Below are positions 56,309 to 64,000 of a DNA stretch of 64,000 bases, piece by piece. This DNA is from Jiangella alba (lineage in GTDB: Bacteria > Actinomycetota > Actinomycetes > Jiangellales > Jiangellaceae): the NCBI RefSeq assembly GCF_900106035.1, contig NZ_FNUC01000003.1:1667501-1731500 (forward strand). The letters run 5' to 3'. How positions within the stretch are numbered: position 1 is the stretch's first letter; every line of letters starts with the position of its first letter. The position numbers were made by a program, and so were the translations under genes. The notes under the pieces were generated by a model. The model did not search any database, was not told where the DNA came from, and was given only the letters and a program-made list of their open reading frames with translations.

Positions 56309-58993
56309 ATGAGCCGGGGTCTGGGGACCGGGCGGCTGTTCCGCCGGCAGTTCCTCGCCGATCGCGCGGCGGCGCTGGTCGTCGTCGTGGTGGTGTTCGT
56401 GCTGGCGCTGGTCGCGGCCGCGCTGCCGCGGCTGGCCGAGCAGGTGTTCACCGACGACCTTCGCTCGGAGATGGCCGGAACACGGCCGGCGCTGCGCGAT
56501 GTGACGTCGGTGGTCGCCGCGCCGCCGCCCATGGGCGAGGACGGTGACCTCTGGGGGCCGCTCGACCAATCGATCGCCGCCGTCCGCGACGGCGCCCCTG
56601 AGGCCGTTCGTGCCGCGACCGGACCCGGCCGCTTCGTCGTGACCGCGCCGATCTGGCGGGCTGAGGTGCGCGCGTTCGACAGCGTCACCAACCTGTTGCC
56701 GACCGCCGACCCGTACTGGGCCGAGACCGTCCGCGTGGTCGAGGGCGAGGCGCCGGCGCCGGTCACCGGACCGGTCACGCCGGGTGAGCCGCTCGTCGTC
56801 GACGTCATGCTGTCACGGGCGTCGGCCGAGGAGATCGGCTGGACGGTCGGCAGCGTCACGCAGGCGTTCCAGCCGGTCAACATGCAGGAGATGACCTATC
56901 GGCTGTCCGGCGTGTACGAGCCGCTGGACGCCGGCGCGCCCGCGTGGGCGCACCACCGCGCCGCGCAGACGCCGGAGGTCTTCGACGACTGGGACCGCGG
57001 CCGGGCGCTGACCGTCGCCGCGTATGTCGACCCGCAGTCGTGGGCGGCTCTTGTGCCCAAGCTCGGGTCCCCGATGGAGACGCGGCTCTGGTATCCGGTG
57101 GACGTCTCGTCCGCGCGGGCGGACTTCACCGTGCCGCTGCGCGACGCGCTGAGCCGCTTCATCGCCGCGGCACCGCCTGTCGATGCGGGGACGAACGTCT
57201 ACGGCCTGCCGTTCGCGCCCATCCTCACCACCGGCTCGGTCGACGTCCTGGACCGGGTGGCCGCGCGGCACGACAGCTCCCAGGCGGTGGTGGCGATCGT
57301 CGCGGCCGGGCCGCTCGGGGTCGCGTTGGCGGTGCTGGCGCTGGCCGCCCGCCTGATGGTGGAGCGGCGCCGGTCCGCGCTCGCGCTGATCGGCGCGCGC
57401 GGGGCGTCGCCGCTGCAGCTGCGGCTGCTGATGGTCACCGAAGGGCTGCTGCTGGGGCTGCCAGCCGCCGCGTTGGCCGCCGCGCTCGCCGGCGCCCTCG
57501 TCGACGGCGTCGGCGGGTCTGCCGGGCTGGCGTTGCCGCTGGTCGTGGGCCTGGCGCCGGCCGTGCTGCTGCCGCTGGCGGCGCGCCCGAAGGGGCTGCG
57601 CGCCGTCCGCCGCGATCTCGGGCTGGTCCGGCCGTCGCGGGCCCGCAAGCTGGTCGAGGGGCTGGCCGTCGGCGCGGCTGCCGCGGCCGCCTTCGCGCTC
57701 AACGCCCGCGGGTTGGACGCCGGCGCCGGCATCGACCCGCTCACCGCCGCGACGCCGCTGCTGCTCGCGCTGGCGGTCAGTGTGCTGGTCATGCGGCTGT
57801 ATCCGCGGCCGATGGCGACGCTGGGCCGGGTGCTCGGCGGCCGCCGCGGCACCGTCGCCTATCTGGGCGCCGCGCGGGCCGTCCGCGATCCGGTCGCCGG
57901 GTTCGTCCCGATGCTCGCGCTGGTCGTCGGCATGTCGATCGCCGCGTTCTCGATCGTCGTCTGGTCCACCACCGAGCGGGGCATCGAGCAGACCGCATGG
58001 CAGGACGTCGGCGCGGACGCTCGCGTGACCGGCGCGCCGCTCACCGAGGACGAGCTGGCCGCTGTCGCGGGCGTGCCGGGCGTCGACGCCGTCGTCCCCG
58101 TCGTGACCACCGGGCCGACGCTGTTCAAGGTCGGTGCCATCGACAACCGCGTCCCCCTCTACGTCGTCGATGTCGCCGCCCTCAACGCGCTGCGCGCTTC
58201 CGGGCAGGGGCTGGACCCGCTGCCGTCCGGGCTGACCGAGCCCGGGCCGGACGGCGCGATCCCGCTGCTGGTCGCCGACGGCGTCGTCGACGAGGGCGCC
58301 GCCGGCATTCTGACGCTGAGTGAGCGGCTGGACGCCGTCGTCGCCAGGACGTCCGATGCGATCCCCGGTCTGACGACGGGCAGCCAGTGGATGCTGGCCG
58401 ATCGCGGTGTCCTCGAGGAGGCCGGCGTGGCGATCATCCCGCCGCGGGTCACCCTGGTCGACCTCGGCTCCGGCGGGTCCGCGTCCGCCGTCGCCGCCGA
58501 AATGGGGGACCGGACGGTGATCACGCCGGCGTCGGCGGTCGCGGACCTGCGCGGCCCGGTGACAGACGGCACCGCGCGGGCCATCGTCGGGGCCATCGCG
58601 CTCACCGGGCTGTTGTGCGCGGCCGCCGTCGTGCTCACCATGGTCGTGGGCGCGCCGTCGCGCGGGCGGTTGCTGTCACAGCTGCGCACGCTCGGGCTGT
58701 CCAGCCGGCAGGGCGAGGGCCTGGTCGTCTGGGAGGCCGCGCCGGTGGCGGCGGTGTCGCTGGTCACCGGGCTGGTGCTGGGCGTGGCGCTGCCATGGGC
58801 GGTGCTCTCGGGCGTCGACCTGCGCTCGCTCACCGGCGGCGGCGAGCAACCGGCGGTGCACCTGCCGCTCGGCCTGCTCGGCGTGGTGACGCTGGGCTTC
58901 GTGCTGGTGGTCGGCGTGGCGGTGGTGGTGTCGGTGCTGACGGGACGGCGGCTGGCGCCGGCGGGGATCCTACGGATAGGTGACGAGACGTGA
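56309..58993 (+). CDS. FtsX-like ABC permease, large (2)
   Basis: An 894-residue permease with the same plan as its neighbour. It has an N-terminal segment AALVVVVVVFVLALVAAALP, an outer domain, a core with RLMVERRRSALALIGARGAS, and segments through FVPMLALVVGMSIAAFSIVV. A second outer domain and a C-terminal core end with VSVLTGRRLAPAGILRIGD. The ATG follows ggggaggtg. Its stop overlaps the ATPase start by 4 nt, so permease and ATPase are coupled. Confidence 0.88.
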   Translation: MSRGLGTGRLFRRQFLADRAAALVVVVVVFVLALVAAALPRLAEQVFTDDLRSEMAGTRPALRDVTSVVAAPPPMGEDGDLWGPLDQSIAAVRDGAPEAVRAATGPGRFVVTAPIWRAEVRAFDSVTNLLPTADPYWAETVRVVEGEAPAPVTGPVTPGEPLVVDVMLSRASAEEIGWTVGSVTQAFQPVNMQEMTYRLSGVYEPLDAGAPAWAHHRAAQTPEVFDDWDRGRALTVAAYVDPQSWAALVPKLGSPMETRLWYPVDVSSARADFTVPLRDALSRFIAAAPPVDAGTNVYGLPFAPILTTGSVDVLDRVAARHDSSQAVVAIVAAGPLGVALAVLALAARLMVERRRSALALIGARGASPLQLRLLMVTEGLLLGLPAAALAAALAGALVDGVGGSAGLALPLVVGLAPAVLLPLAARPKGLRAVRRDLGLVRPSRARKLVEGLAVGAAAAAAFALNARGLDAGAGIDPLTAATPLLLALAVSVLVMRLYPRPMATLGRVLGGRRGTVAYLGAARAVRDPVAGFVPMLALVVGMSIAAFSIVVWSTTERGIEQTAWQDVGADARVTGAPLTEDELAAVAGVPGVDAVVPVVTTGPTLFKVGAIDNRVPLYVVDVAALNALRASGQGLDPLPSGLTEPGPDGAIPLLVADGVVDEGAAGILTLSERLDAVVARTSDAIPGLTTGSQWMLADRGVLEEAGVAIIPPRVTLVDLGSGGSASAVAAEMGDRTVITPASAVADLRGPVTDGTARAIVGAIALTGLLCAAAVVLTMVVGAPSRGRLLSQLRTLGLSSRQGEGLVVWEAAPVAAVSLVTGLVLGVALPWAVLSGVDLRSLTGGGEQPAVHLPLGLLGVVTLGFVLVVGVAVVVSVLTGRRLAPAGILRIGDET

Positions 58994-59901
58994 CGGAGCT
59001 GCTGGCGGCCGAGCGCCGCGACATCGTGTGCGAGGACCTCGTGCGCATCTACACCGCCGAGGGCGTCGAGGTGCAGGCCCTGCAGGGGCTCAACCTGCGC
59101 GTCGACGCGGGCGAGGTGGTCGCCGTCGTCGGAGCCTCCGGGTCGGGCAAGTCGACGCTGCTGAACATCCTGTCCGGGCTGGACACGCCGACGGCGGGCC
59201 TGGCCAAGGTCGCGGGGCTGGACATGCTGACGATGAAGGGGCGCGAGCGGGTCCGCTACCAGCGGCACACCGTCGGGTTCGTGTGGCAGCAGACGTCGCG
59301 CAACCTGCTGCCGTACCTCACCGCGGCCGAGAACGTCGCCGTCCCGGCCGCCATCGCCGGGCGCCGGTCCCGCTCGGCCCGGGTCGAGCTGCTGCTCGAG
59401 GCGATGGGCGTCGCGCACTGCCGCGACCGCCGTCCCGCCGAGCTGTCCGGCGGCGAGCAGCAGCGTGTCGCCATCGCCGTCGCGCTGGTCAACGAGCCGC
59501 GGGTGCTGCTGGCCGACGAGCCCACCGGCGAGCTGGACGAGGCCACGTCGGCCGACGTGTTCGAGGCGATCCGGCACGCGAACACCGAGTTCGGCGTGAC
59601 GGTGCTGGTGGTGACGCACGACCAGGCCGTCGCCGGGCACGTCGGGCGGACGGTGCAGATCCGCGACGGCCGCACGGCCACAGAGATCCTGCGCCGTACC
59701 GAGCTGGACGAGCACGGCCAGGAACGGCACATCGCCGAGGAGTTCGCCGTGCTCGACCGCGCCGGCCGGCTGCAGCTGCCCGACGACTTCGTCGGCGCGC
59801 TGCGGCTGGAGGACCGCGTCCGGCTGGCGCTGGAACCGGACCACATCGGGGTGTGGCCGGACGAGAAGGAACGCCGTGGAGAAGGGGTCGCCGGTGAGTG
59901 A
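58990..59901 (+). CDS. ABC transporter ATP-binding protein (MacB/LolD-like, 1)
   Basis: A 303-residue ATPase: Walker A GASGSGKST near 53, Q-loop FVWQQTSRNLLPYLT, signature LSGGEQQRVAIAVALV and Walker B VLLADEPTGELDEAT. It has about 60 residues beyond the core (LDEHGQERHIAEEFAVLDRA), longer than LolD. GTG 58990 overlaps the permease stop. Its 3' end overlaps the next ATPase gene. Confidence 0.92.
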   Translation: MTELLAAERRDIVCEDLVRIYTAEGVEVQALQGLNLRVDAGEVVAVVGASGSGKSTLLNILSGLDTPTAGLAKVAGLDMLTMKGRERVRYQRHTVGFVWQQTSRNLLPYLTAAENVAVPAAIAGRRSRSARVELLLEAMGVAHCRDRRPAELSGGEQQRVAIAVALVNEPRVLLADEPTGELDEATSADVFEAIRHANTEFGVTVLVVTHDQAVAGHVGRTVQIRDGRTATEILRRTELDEHGQERHIAEEFAVLDRAGRLQLPDDFVGALRLEDRVRLALEPDHIGVWPDEKERRGEGVAGE

Positions 59902-60589
59902 GAACCACGCCGTCCGCGCCGTCGCCGTCAGCCGGGTCTTCGGCAGCGGCGCCCGCGAGGTGCACGCCGTCAACGCCGTCGACCTCGAGGCGCACCCCGG
60001 CGAGCTGCTGGTCGTCAAGGGTCCGTCCGGGTCCGGGAAGACGACGCTGCTCAACCTGCTCGGCGCGCTGGACCGGCCCACCAGCGGCCACGTGTACCTC
60101 GGCGACCTCGAGGTGTCCGCGATGGGTGAGAAGGAGCTCGTCCCCGTCCGCCGGCACCAGATCGGCTACGTGTTCCAGTCGTTCGGGCTGATCCCGATCC
60201 TCACCGCCGCCGAGAACGTCGAGATCCCGCTGCGGCTGCAGGAGCTCGACCCGGTCGCGCGGGCGGCCCGGGTGGTGGAGCTGCTGGCGCTGGTCGGGCT
60301 GGACGGCCACGCCGAGCAGCGTCCGTACGAGCTGTCCGGCGGGCAGCAGCAGCGTGTCGGCATCGCGCGGGCGCTGGCGGGCGACCCGGACGTGCTGATC
60401 GCCGACGAGCCGACGGCGCAGCTGGACACCCGCACCGGCGCCTCGGTGATGGCGCTGATCCACGACCTCGTGCGGCGGCGCGGCATGACGGCCGTCGTCG
60501 CCACCCACGACCCCGCCCTGATGGAGCAGGCCGACCGCACCCTCGAGCTGCGCGACGGCCGGGTGGTGGACGCGGCGGCCGCGGCCTGA
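59876..60589 (+). CDS. ABC transporter ATP-binding protein (MacB/LolD-like, 2)
   Basis: A 237-residue ATPase: Walker A GPSGSGKTT near 50, Q-loop YVFQSFGLIPILTAAENV, signature LSGGQQQRVGIARALA, Walker B VLIADEPTAQLDTRT. Start is ambiguous: GTG 59876 has gaaggaa upstream, while GTG 59894 has gagaagggg; the first is listed. It overlaps the preceding ATPase by 26 nt. Two ATPases with two large permeases suggest a heterodimeric transporter or a pair sharing subunits. Confidence 0.9.
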   Translation: MEKGSPVSENHAVRAVAVSRVFGSGAREVHAVNAVDLEAHPGELLVVKGPSGSGKTTLLNLLGALDRPTSGHVYLGDLEVSAMGEKELVPVRRHQIGYVFQSFGLIPILTAAENVEIPLRLQELDPVARAARVVELLALVGLDGHAEQRPYELSGGQQQRVGIARALAGDPDVLIADEPTAQLDTRTGASVMALIHDLVRRRGMTAVVATHDPALMEQADRTLELRDGRVVDAAAAA

Positions 60590-60594
60590 CGCCG

Positions 60595-61344
60595 TCAGAG
60601 CCGTCGCGTCCCGACCACGGCGGCGGTGCCGCCGACCCGCAGGGCGCCGTCCGGGCGCACCGCCGCGGTGACGGTGGACGGCGCGCCCAGCGCGTCGCCG
60701 AGGTCGGCCGTCACCCGACGGCCCAGGTGGGCGGCGAGACAGGCGGTGCTGTTGGCGTTCGCGACGTCCTCGGGCACGCCGATCGACGGGGCGAACATGC
60801 GGGCGGCGACCCGGCCGCCGTCATCAGGCGCCGAGTGGACGTAGCAGCCCAGCAGCCCGTGGTGGTCGCAGGCGGCCCGGAGCCGGTCGAGGTCCGGAGC
60901 GAGCGCGGCGACGGCGGCGCGGGTGGTGAGCGGGACCAGCAGCCGCGGCCGCCCGGCCGACGCGACGACGGCGCCGTCCGTCAGCGTCCCCGGCGCGGCG
61001 CCGAGAGCGTCGGCGACGGCGTGGAGTTCGGCTGCGCCGGGGTCGCGCAACGTGACGCGGCCGGGGTCGAACTCGGCAGTGACCAGCGCACCGGTCCGGA
61101 CCGCCCGGCCGGCGAACGTGCGTCCCGCCGCGGCGAGCGTGAGGTCCAGGTCGCCGCCGTCGCGGGCGGCGAGGAACGCGAGCGCGGCCAGCGTGCCGTG
61201 GCCACAGGCCGGCAGCTCGCCGGCCGAGGTGAAGAAGCGCAGCCGCACCGGGTCGCCCGCCGCGACGAAGACGGCGTGCGACGTGCCGGCCTGCACCGGG
61301 ACACGGCGCCGGTCGGCGTCGGACAGCGGCGCGTCGTCCAGCAC
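60595..61344 (-). CDS. PhzF family protein (start uncertain)
   Basis: At least 249 residues with the PhzF/diaminopimelate epimerase-like fold: QAGTSHAVFVAAG near 17, RFFTSAGELPACGHGTLAAL near 34, and APSIGVPEDVANANSTACLA near 188. The usual catalytic Glu region (S-E-T) reads TSH here. The first canonical start is GTG 61344, but upstream codons in frame still read like the family N-terminus (TIVAACRRDGDGGSPTAV). No ATG, GTG or TTG precedes them; CTG 61416 or ATC 61392 would be needed. Confidence 0.78.
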   Translation of the reverse strand: MLDDAPLSDADRRRVPVQAGTSHAVFVAAGDPVRLRFFTSAGELPACGHGTLAALAFLAARDGGDLDLTLAAAGRTFAGRAVRTGALVTAEFDPGRVTLRDPGAAELHAVADALGAAPGTLTDGAVVASAGRPRLLVPLTTRAAVAALAPDLDRLRAACDHHGLLGCYVHSAPDDGGRVAARMFAPSIGVPEDVANANSTACLAAHLGRRVTADLGDALGAPSTVTAAVRPDGALRVGGTAAVVGTRRL

Positions 61345-61408
61345 CGCCGTCGGGCTGCCACCGTCGCCGTCGCGCCGGCAGGCGGCGACGATGGTGGCGG
61401 CCGGCCCG

Positions 61409-61618
61409 CTAGACAGCGACCGGCTGGAAGATCGACTCGATGAGCGGGAGGTCGCCGTTGAACACCGCCGCCGAGCACTCGCGGCAGGCGAACTCGACGC
61501 CCATGCCGCCCGGGACCTTGTCGAACTCGGTCTCCGCGTCGCATTCGCCGCACCAGGCCGTGAGAGACCCGATGAGCAGTTCGGGCGCCGCGACGTTCAG
61601 GTTTCGTCTTGGCCTCAT
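61409..61618 (-). CDS. Small zinc-ribbon protein
   Basis: A 69-residue protein with two CxxC knuckles, WCGECDAETEF and FACRECSAAVF, separated by about 23 residues, typical of a zinc ribbon. Function unknown. ATG 61618 is the only start. It lies between the PhzF-like gene and Ku, on the strand opposite to Ku. Confidence 0.75.
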   Translation of the reverse strand: MRPRRNLNVAAPELLIGSLTAWCGECDAETEFDKVPGGMGVEFACRECSAAVFNGDLPLIESIFQPVAV

Positions 61619-61684
61619 GATCTGAGGGTGACACGCGGCGCGAATGGGGCCCAGGAGGCGCGCCGGGGCCGTCACGAGCCACAA

Positions 61685-61690
61685 TAGGCT
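61685..61690 (+). promoter_or_regulatory. Predicted -10 box of ku
   Basis: TAGGCT, 42 nt before ATG 61733, where ggagtgg serves as ribosome-binding site; ku has a normal leader. Confidence 0.45.
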
Positions 61691-61732
61691 TGGGCACGCA
61701 GCTGATGAAGGTGCCGGCGGACGGAGTGGAAC

Positions 61733-62599
61733 ATGCCTGTGCAAACGGTCTGGAAGGGTTCGATCTCGTTCGGACTGGTGTCGATCCCGGTCCGGCTGGT
61801 GTCGGCGACGCAGGAGAAGGACGTCAGCTTCCGGCAGGTGCATGCCGCCGACGGCGGGCGCATCCGGTACAAGCGGGTCTGCGAGGCGGGCGGACACGAG
61901 GTCGCCTACGCCGACATCGCCAAGGGCTACGAACTGCCCGGCGGCCAGTTGGTGGTGCTCACCGACGAAGACTTCGAGGACCTCCCCATCACGTCGTCGC
62001 GGTCGGTCGAGGTGCTCGGGTTCGTGCCGTTCTCGCAGATCGACCCCACGTCGCTGAACCGCGCCTACTACGCCGAGCCCACCGGCGACACCAAGCCGTA
62101 CGCGCTGCTGCGCGACTCCCTCGAGCGCTCCGGCCGTGTCGGCGTCGTCAAGGTGGCGCTGCGCAACAAGGAGCGGCTGGCGGTGCTGCGCTCGTTCGAG
62201 GGCACGCTGATCGTGCAGACCATGCTGTGGCCCGACGAGATCCGCAAGCCCGAGTTCGACTTCCTCGGCGAGGACATCGAGGTCCGCAAGCAGGAGATGG
62301 CGATGGCCGAGTCCTACATCGACACCCTCTCCGGCGACTTCGACCCCGAGGAATACCACGACGACTACCGCGAGGCGCTGCTGAAGGTGGTCGAGGCCAA
62401 GGCCGAGGGCGCCGAGGTCATCGCCGCGCCTGAGGCCGAGCCCGCCGAGGGCAAGGTCGTCGACCTCATGGAGGCGCTGCGCCGCAGCGTCGAGGAGGCC
62501 AAGCAGAACCGCGCGGCGGGCAAGGCCGACGCCGAGGAAGCGCCGGCCCCGGCGAAGAAGACGGCGAAGAAGGCGGCCGCCAAGCGCAAGTCCGCCTGA
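61733..62599 (+). CDS. ku: Non-homologous end-joining protein Ku
   Basis: A 288-residue DNA end-binding protein. It starts with the Ku signature VWKGSISFGLVSIPVRLVSA, and the core has RIRYKRVCEAGGHEVAYADI, AYYAEPTGDTKPYALLRDSL and FDPEEYHDDYREALL. The C-terminal 40 residues are Lys/Ala-rich (PAKKTAKKAAAKRKSA), the tail known to aid DNA binding and partner recruitment in actinobacterial Ku. The partner ligase LigD is not in this window. Confidence 0.95.
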   Translation: MPVQTVWKGSISFGLVSIPVRLVSATQEKDVSFRQVHAADGGRIRYKRVCEAGGHEVAYADIAKGYELPGGQLVVLTDEDFEDLPITSSRSVEVLGFVPFSQIDPTSLNRAYYAEPTGDTKPYALLRDSLERSGRVGVVKVALRNKERLAVLRSFEGTLIVQTMLWPDEIRKPEFDFLGEDIEVRKQEMAMAESYIDTLSGDFDPEEYHDDYREALLKVVEAKAEGAEVIAAPEAEPAEGKVVDLMEALRRSVEEAKQNRAAGKADAEEAPAPAKKTAKKAAAKRKSA

Positions 62600-62620
62600 C
62601 GGCCGCCGGTGCGGGCGGGT

Positions 62621-63091
62621 TCAGCAGGAAGCGATCTTCTTGAAGCCGATCCAGAACTCGCCTCGGCTGTTGACGTTGGCGTTGGTCCCGAACGTCGTGG
62701 GTGTGTGCGCGCCGACGACGCGCCCGATGCGTCCCTGCGACGCCTTGTCGATGTCGACGTAGGGCCGGCCCCAGATGTTCTTGTTGAAGGTCGCGGAGGC
62801 ATCGTTCGACCAGGCGCCCGCCGTGCCGCTGGTCCAGCAGGCCCGCCCGGTGGAGATCACGCGCAGGACGAGGTCGCCGTTGCCCTGCATGCGGACCAGG
62901 TAGTTGCCGTTGCAGATCGCCTTCCCGTTGCCGAGGGTCCCGGCGAACGAGGTGCCGACGCAGCCGGCCACCCGCGGAGAGGCGGCGGTGTCGGGCTGGG
63001 CCGTCGCCGGCGTGGCGCCGAAGTGCAGGAGCGCCAGGCCGAGCATGGCCGTGAGGAGTGCCGTGAGTCGGTGAGGACGTACCCGGGACAT
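62621..63091 (-). CDS. Secreted lectin-like small protein
   Basis: A 156-residue protein with a signal peptide (RLTALLTAMLGLALLHFGAT, likely cleaved after ATA near 31). The mature part has four Cys (44, 60, 85, 156), enough for two disulfides. NYLVRMQGNGDLVLRVI resembles the sugar-binding strand of bulb-type lectins, and ACWTSGTAGAW the following Trp turn; a full lectin repeat is not present. The ATG follows ggaagggg. Role unknown. Confidence 0.75.
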   Translation of the reverse strand: MSRVRPHRLTALLTAMLGLALLHFGATPATAQPDTAASPRVAGCVGTSFAGTLGNGKAICNGNYLVRMQGNGDLVLRVISTGRACWTSGTAGAWSNDASATFNKNIWGRPYVDIDKASQGRIGRVVGAHTPTTFGTNANVNSRGEFWIGFKKIASC

Positions 63092-63114
63092 GTCGTTCCC
63101 CTTCCGGTGGGGGT

Positions 63115-63138
63115 CGAGGCGGCCGGTCGGCCGCCTCG
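63115..63138 (-). terminator. Hairpin between the NUDIX and secreted-protein genes
   Basis: cgaggcggcc (63115-63124) and ggccgcctcg (63129-63138) form a perfect 10-bp stem with a 4-nt loop, 56 nt past the NUDIX stop on the minus strand and 24 nt before the next start. It probably ends the NUDIX transcript, or lies in the leader of the downstream gene. Confidence 0.65.
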
Positions 63139-63193
63139 GTCCAGGGAACGCCCCGCGATCTTCAGGATCTCTTCAGAACGGCGTCTGCGCCGC

Positions 63194-64000
63194 TCAGCGG
63201 CCGCGGGAGGTCAGCTCGAACAGGGTGGACGGGCCGATGCTGCGTCCGCCCGCCGCGCCGACCCGGGCGCGCAGCTCGCGGTCCGCCGTCACCGCGACGA
63301 CGTGGTCGTCGGGGCGCGTGGCGACGGCGGAGGCGACGGTGGCCGCGATGGCGTCGTCGCCGCTGCCGGGCGCGTCGACGACCGTGACGCCGTCGAGCGA
63401 GGCGACGCCGCGGGCCCGTCCCTCGGCGACCAGCGTGACGCGCGGCCACCACTGGGCCGCCGGCAGCTCCAGCGCCGTCGCGGGCACCGGCGCCAGCAGG
63501 GTCAGCTCGTCGCGCAGCCGGGTCGTGGCGCCCACGCGGTCGCGCCACCAGCCGTCCGGCCGCGAGCCCACCACGTTGGCCGCGTCGACCACCAGCACGA
63601 GGTCTGACGGCGCCGCCGCACGGATGCGCGGCCACATCGCACCGAACGCCGGCAGCAGCGGCAGCGCCGCGACGTCGTCGAGCGGGATCCAGGTGATGTC
63701 GAGGCTCTCCGGGTCGGCCGCCCGCCCGTCCACCGGCCGCGACGCGCGGGCGACGATGGTCGTGTAGGACCAGGGGCCGTGGTCCTCGATCCAGGCGTGG
63801 CTGGGCCGGACGGCGTCGGGCGGCACGGCGGCCTCCTCGGCGGCCTCGCGCAGCGCCGCCTCCAGCGCCGTCTCGCCCGACGAGCGCGCGCCGCCCGGCA
63901 CACCCCAGGTTCCGCCGTGGTGGCTCCAGTGCGCGCGGTGCTGCAGCAGCACGCCGCGCTCGTCGTCGACCAGCATCAGGCCGGCCGCGCCGTACCGGCC
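63194..64000 (-). CDS. NUDIX hydrolase fused to a NYN/PIN-like domain (5' end outside window)
   Basis: Residues up to about 110 are a NUDIX domain; the Nudix box reads GARSSGETALEAALREAAEE, with the usual box Gly changed to Ala. The C-terminal half (SDLVLVVDAANVVGSRPDGW, SGDDAIAATVASA, DHVVAVTADRELRARVGAAG) has the acidic spacing of NYN/PIN-type nucleases, so a dual sanitising and RNase protein is possible. The frame continues to the last base (GRYGAAGL before the first internal ATG), so the true start lies beyond 64000. Confidence 0.82.
   Translation of the reverse strand, partial: GRYGAAGLMLVDDERGVLLQHRAHWSHHGGTWGVPGGARSSGETALEAALREAAEEAAVPPDAVRPSHAWIEDHGPWSYTTIVARASRPVDGRAADPESLDITWIPLDDVAALPLLPAFGAMWPRIRAAAPSDLVLVVDAANVVGSRPDGWWRDRVGATTRLRDELTLLAPVPATALELPAAQWWPRVTLVAEGRARGVASLDGVTVVDAPGSGDDAIAATVASAVATRPDDHVVAVTADRELRARVGAAGGRSIGPSTLFELTSRGR

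Noticed and set aside
53158..56883. Minus-strand open frame of 1241 codons opposite the FtsX-type permease
   Set aside because: Shadow of the permease gene with low-complexity composition and no domains.

Overview
The window is a very GC-rich stretch of an actinomycete chromosome. The 23S rRNA carries the roughly 100-nt insertion typical of high-GC Gram-positives. The gene order TPR protein, HAD phosphatase, small protein, tlyA, NAD kinase, recN, steA, steB/mctB-like gene, pyrG is the order known from Mycobacterium tuberculosis Rv1691 to Rv1699. A Jiangella-like or other non-mycobacterial actinomycete is likely, but that placement is inference. No tRNA, transposase, integrase, prophage or CRISPR array was seen.

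Layout. 1-2294: 3' half of 23S rRNA, 5S rRNA and a strong terminator. 2402-24351: the conserved tlyA-recN-steA-pyrG neighbourhood. Two blocks are inserted in it: a membrane-protein block (11970-16516, including an RDD protein, a K+ channel-like protein and a SHOCT protein) between recN and steA, and an envelope block (MraY/WecA-like transferase, MurJ-like flippase, GT4 glycosyltransferase, 18879-22407) between the steB-like gene and pyrG. 24491-26639: a divergent TetR regulator and MFS exporter with a palindromic operator. 26638-27477: a 162-bp imperfect palindrome, then rpe. 27474-32910: a minus-strand operon of ABC transporter, membrane protein and two-component system. 33272-33895: a Uma2 nuclease-like gene. 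34028-38212: an FMN riboswitch and ribD-ribE-ribBA-ribH. 38210-38520: a tandem array with a period near 42 bp, followed by hisE-hisG. 39795-43470: two tandem copies of an ECF sigma plus membrane-partner module. 43467-48807: MOSC protein, P-loop kinase, PLP enzyme, SixA-like phosphatase, serB and an unknown gene. 48909-53128: ABC ATPase, NfeD, SPFH protein, TSUP permease and SpoU methyltransferase. 53141-60589: two FtsX-type permeases and two ABC ATPases. 60595-64000: PhzF-like protein, zinc ribbon, Ku, a secreted lectin-like protein and a NUDIX/NYN-like fusion cut by the window edge.

Organisation. Genes are packed into operons whose members mostly overlap by 4 nt (ATGA or GTGA). Three convergent pairs share their stop codons. 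Several groups form coherent units: riboflavin synthesis under an FMN riboswitch, divisome and envelope genes beside lipid-linked precursor handling, the two-component operon with its own transporter, and NfeD beside an SPFH protein.

Most notable pattern. Many first-in-operon genes have a -10-like hexamer (TANNNT, often TAGGCT or TAGCGT) only 6 to 9 nt before the start codon and no Shine-Dalgarno sequence, which predicts leaderless mRNAs. In two cases, before pyrG and before the FtsX-type ABC operon, the predicted leaderless start opens a mini-ORF of 12 or 13 codons. In the second case its stop overlaps the permease start as TGATG. The 162-bp palindrome, the ~42-bp array starting at the ribH stop codon, the Ala-rich insertion in RibD, the five nonapeptide repeats at 14661-14795 and the duplicated sigma modules with matching promoters are the other unusual structures.
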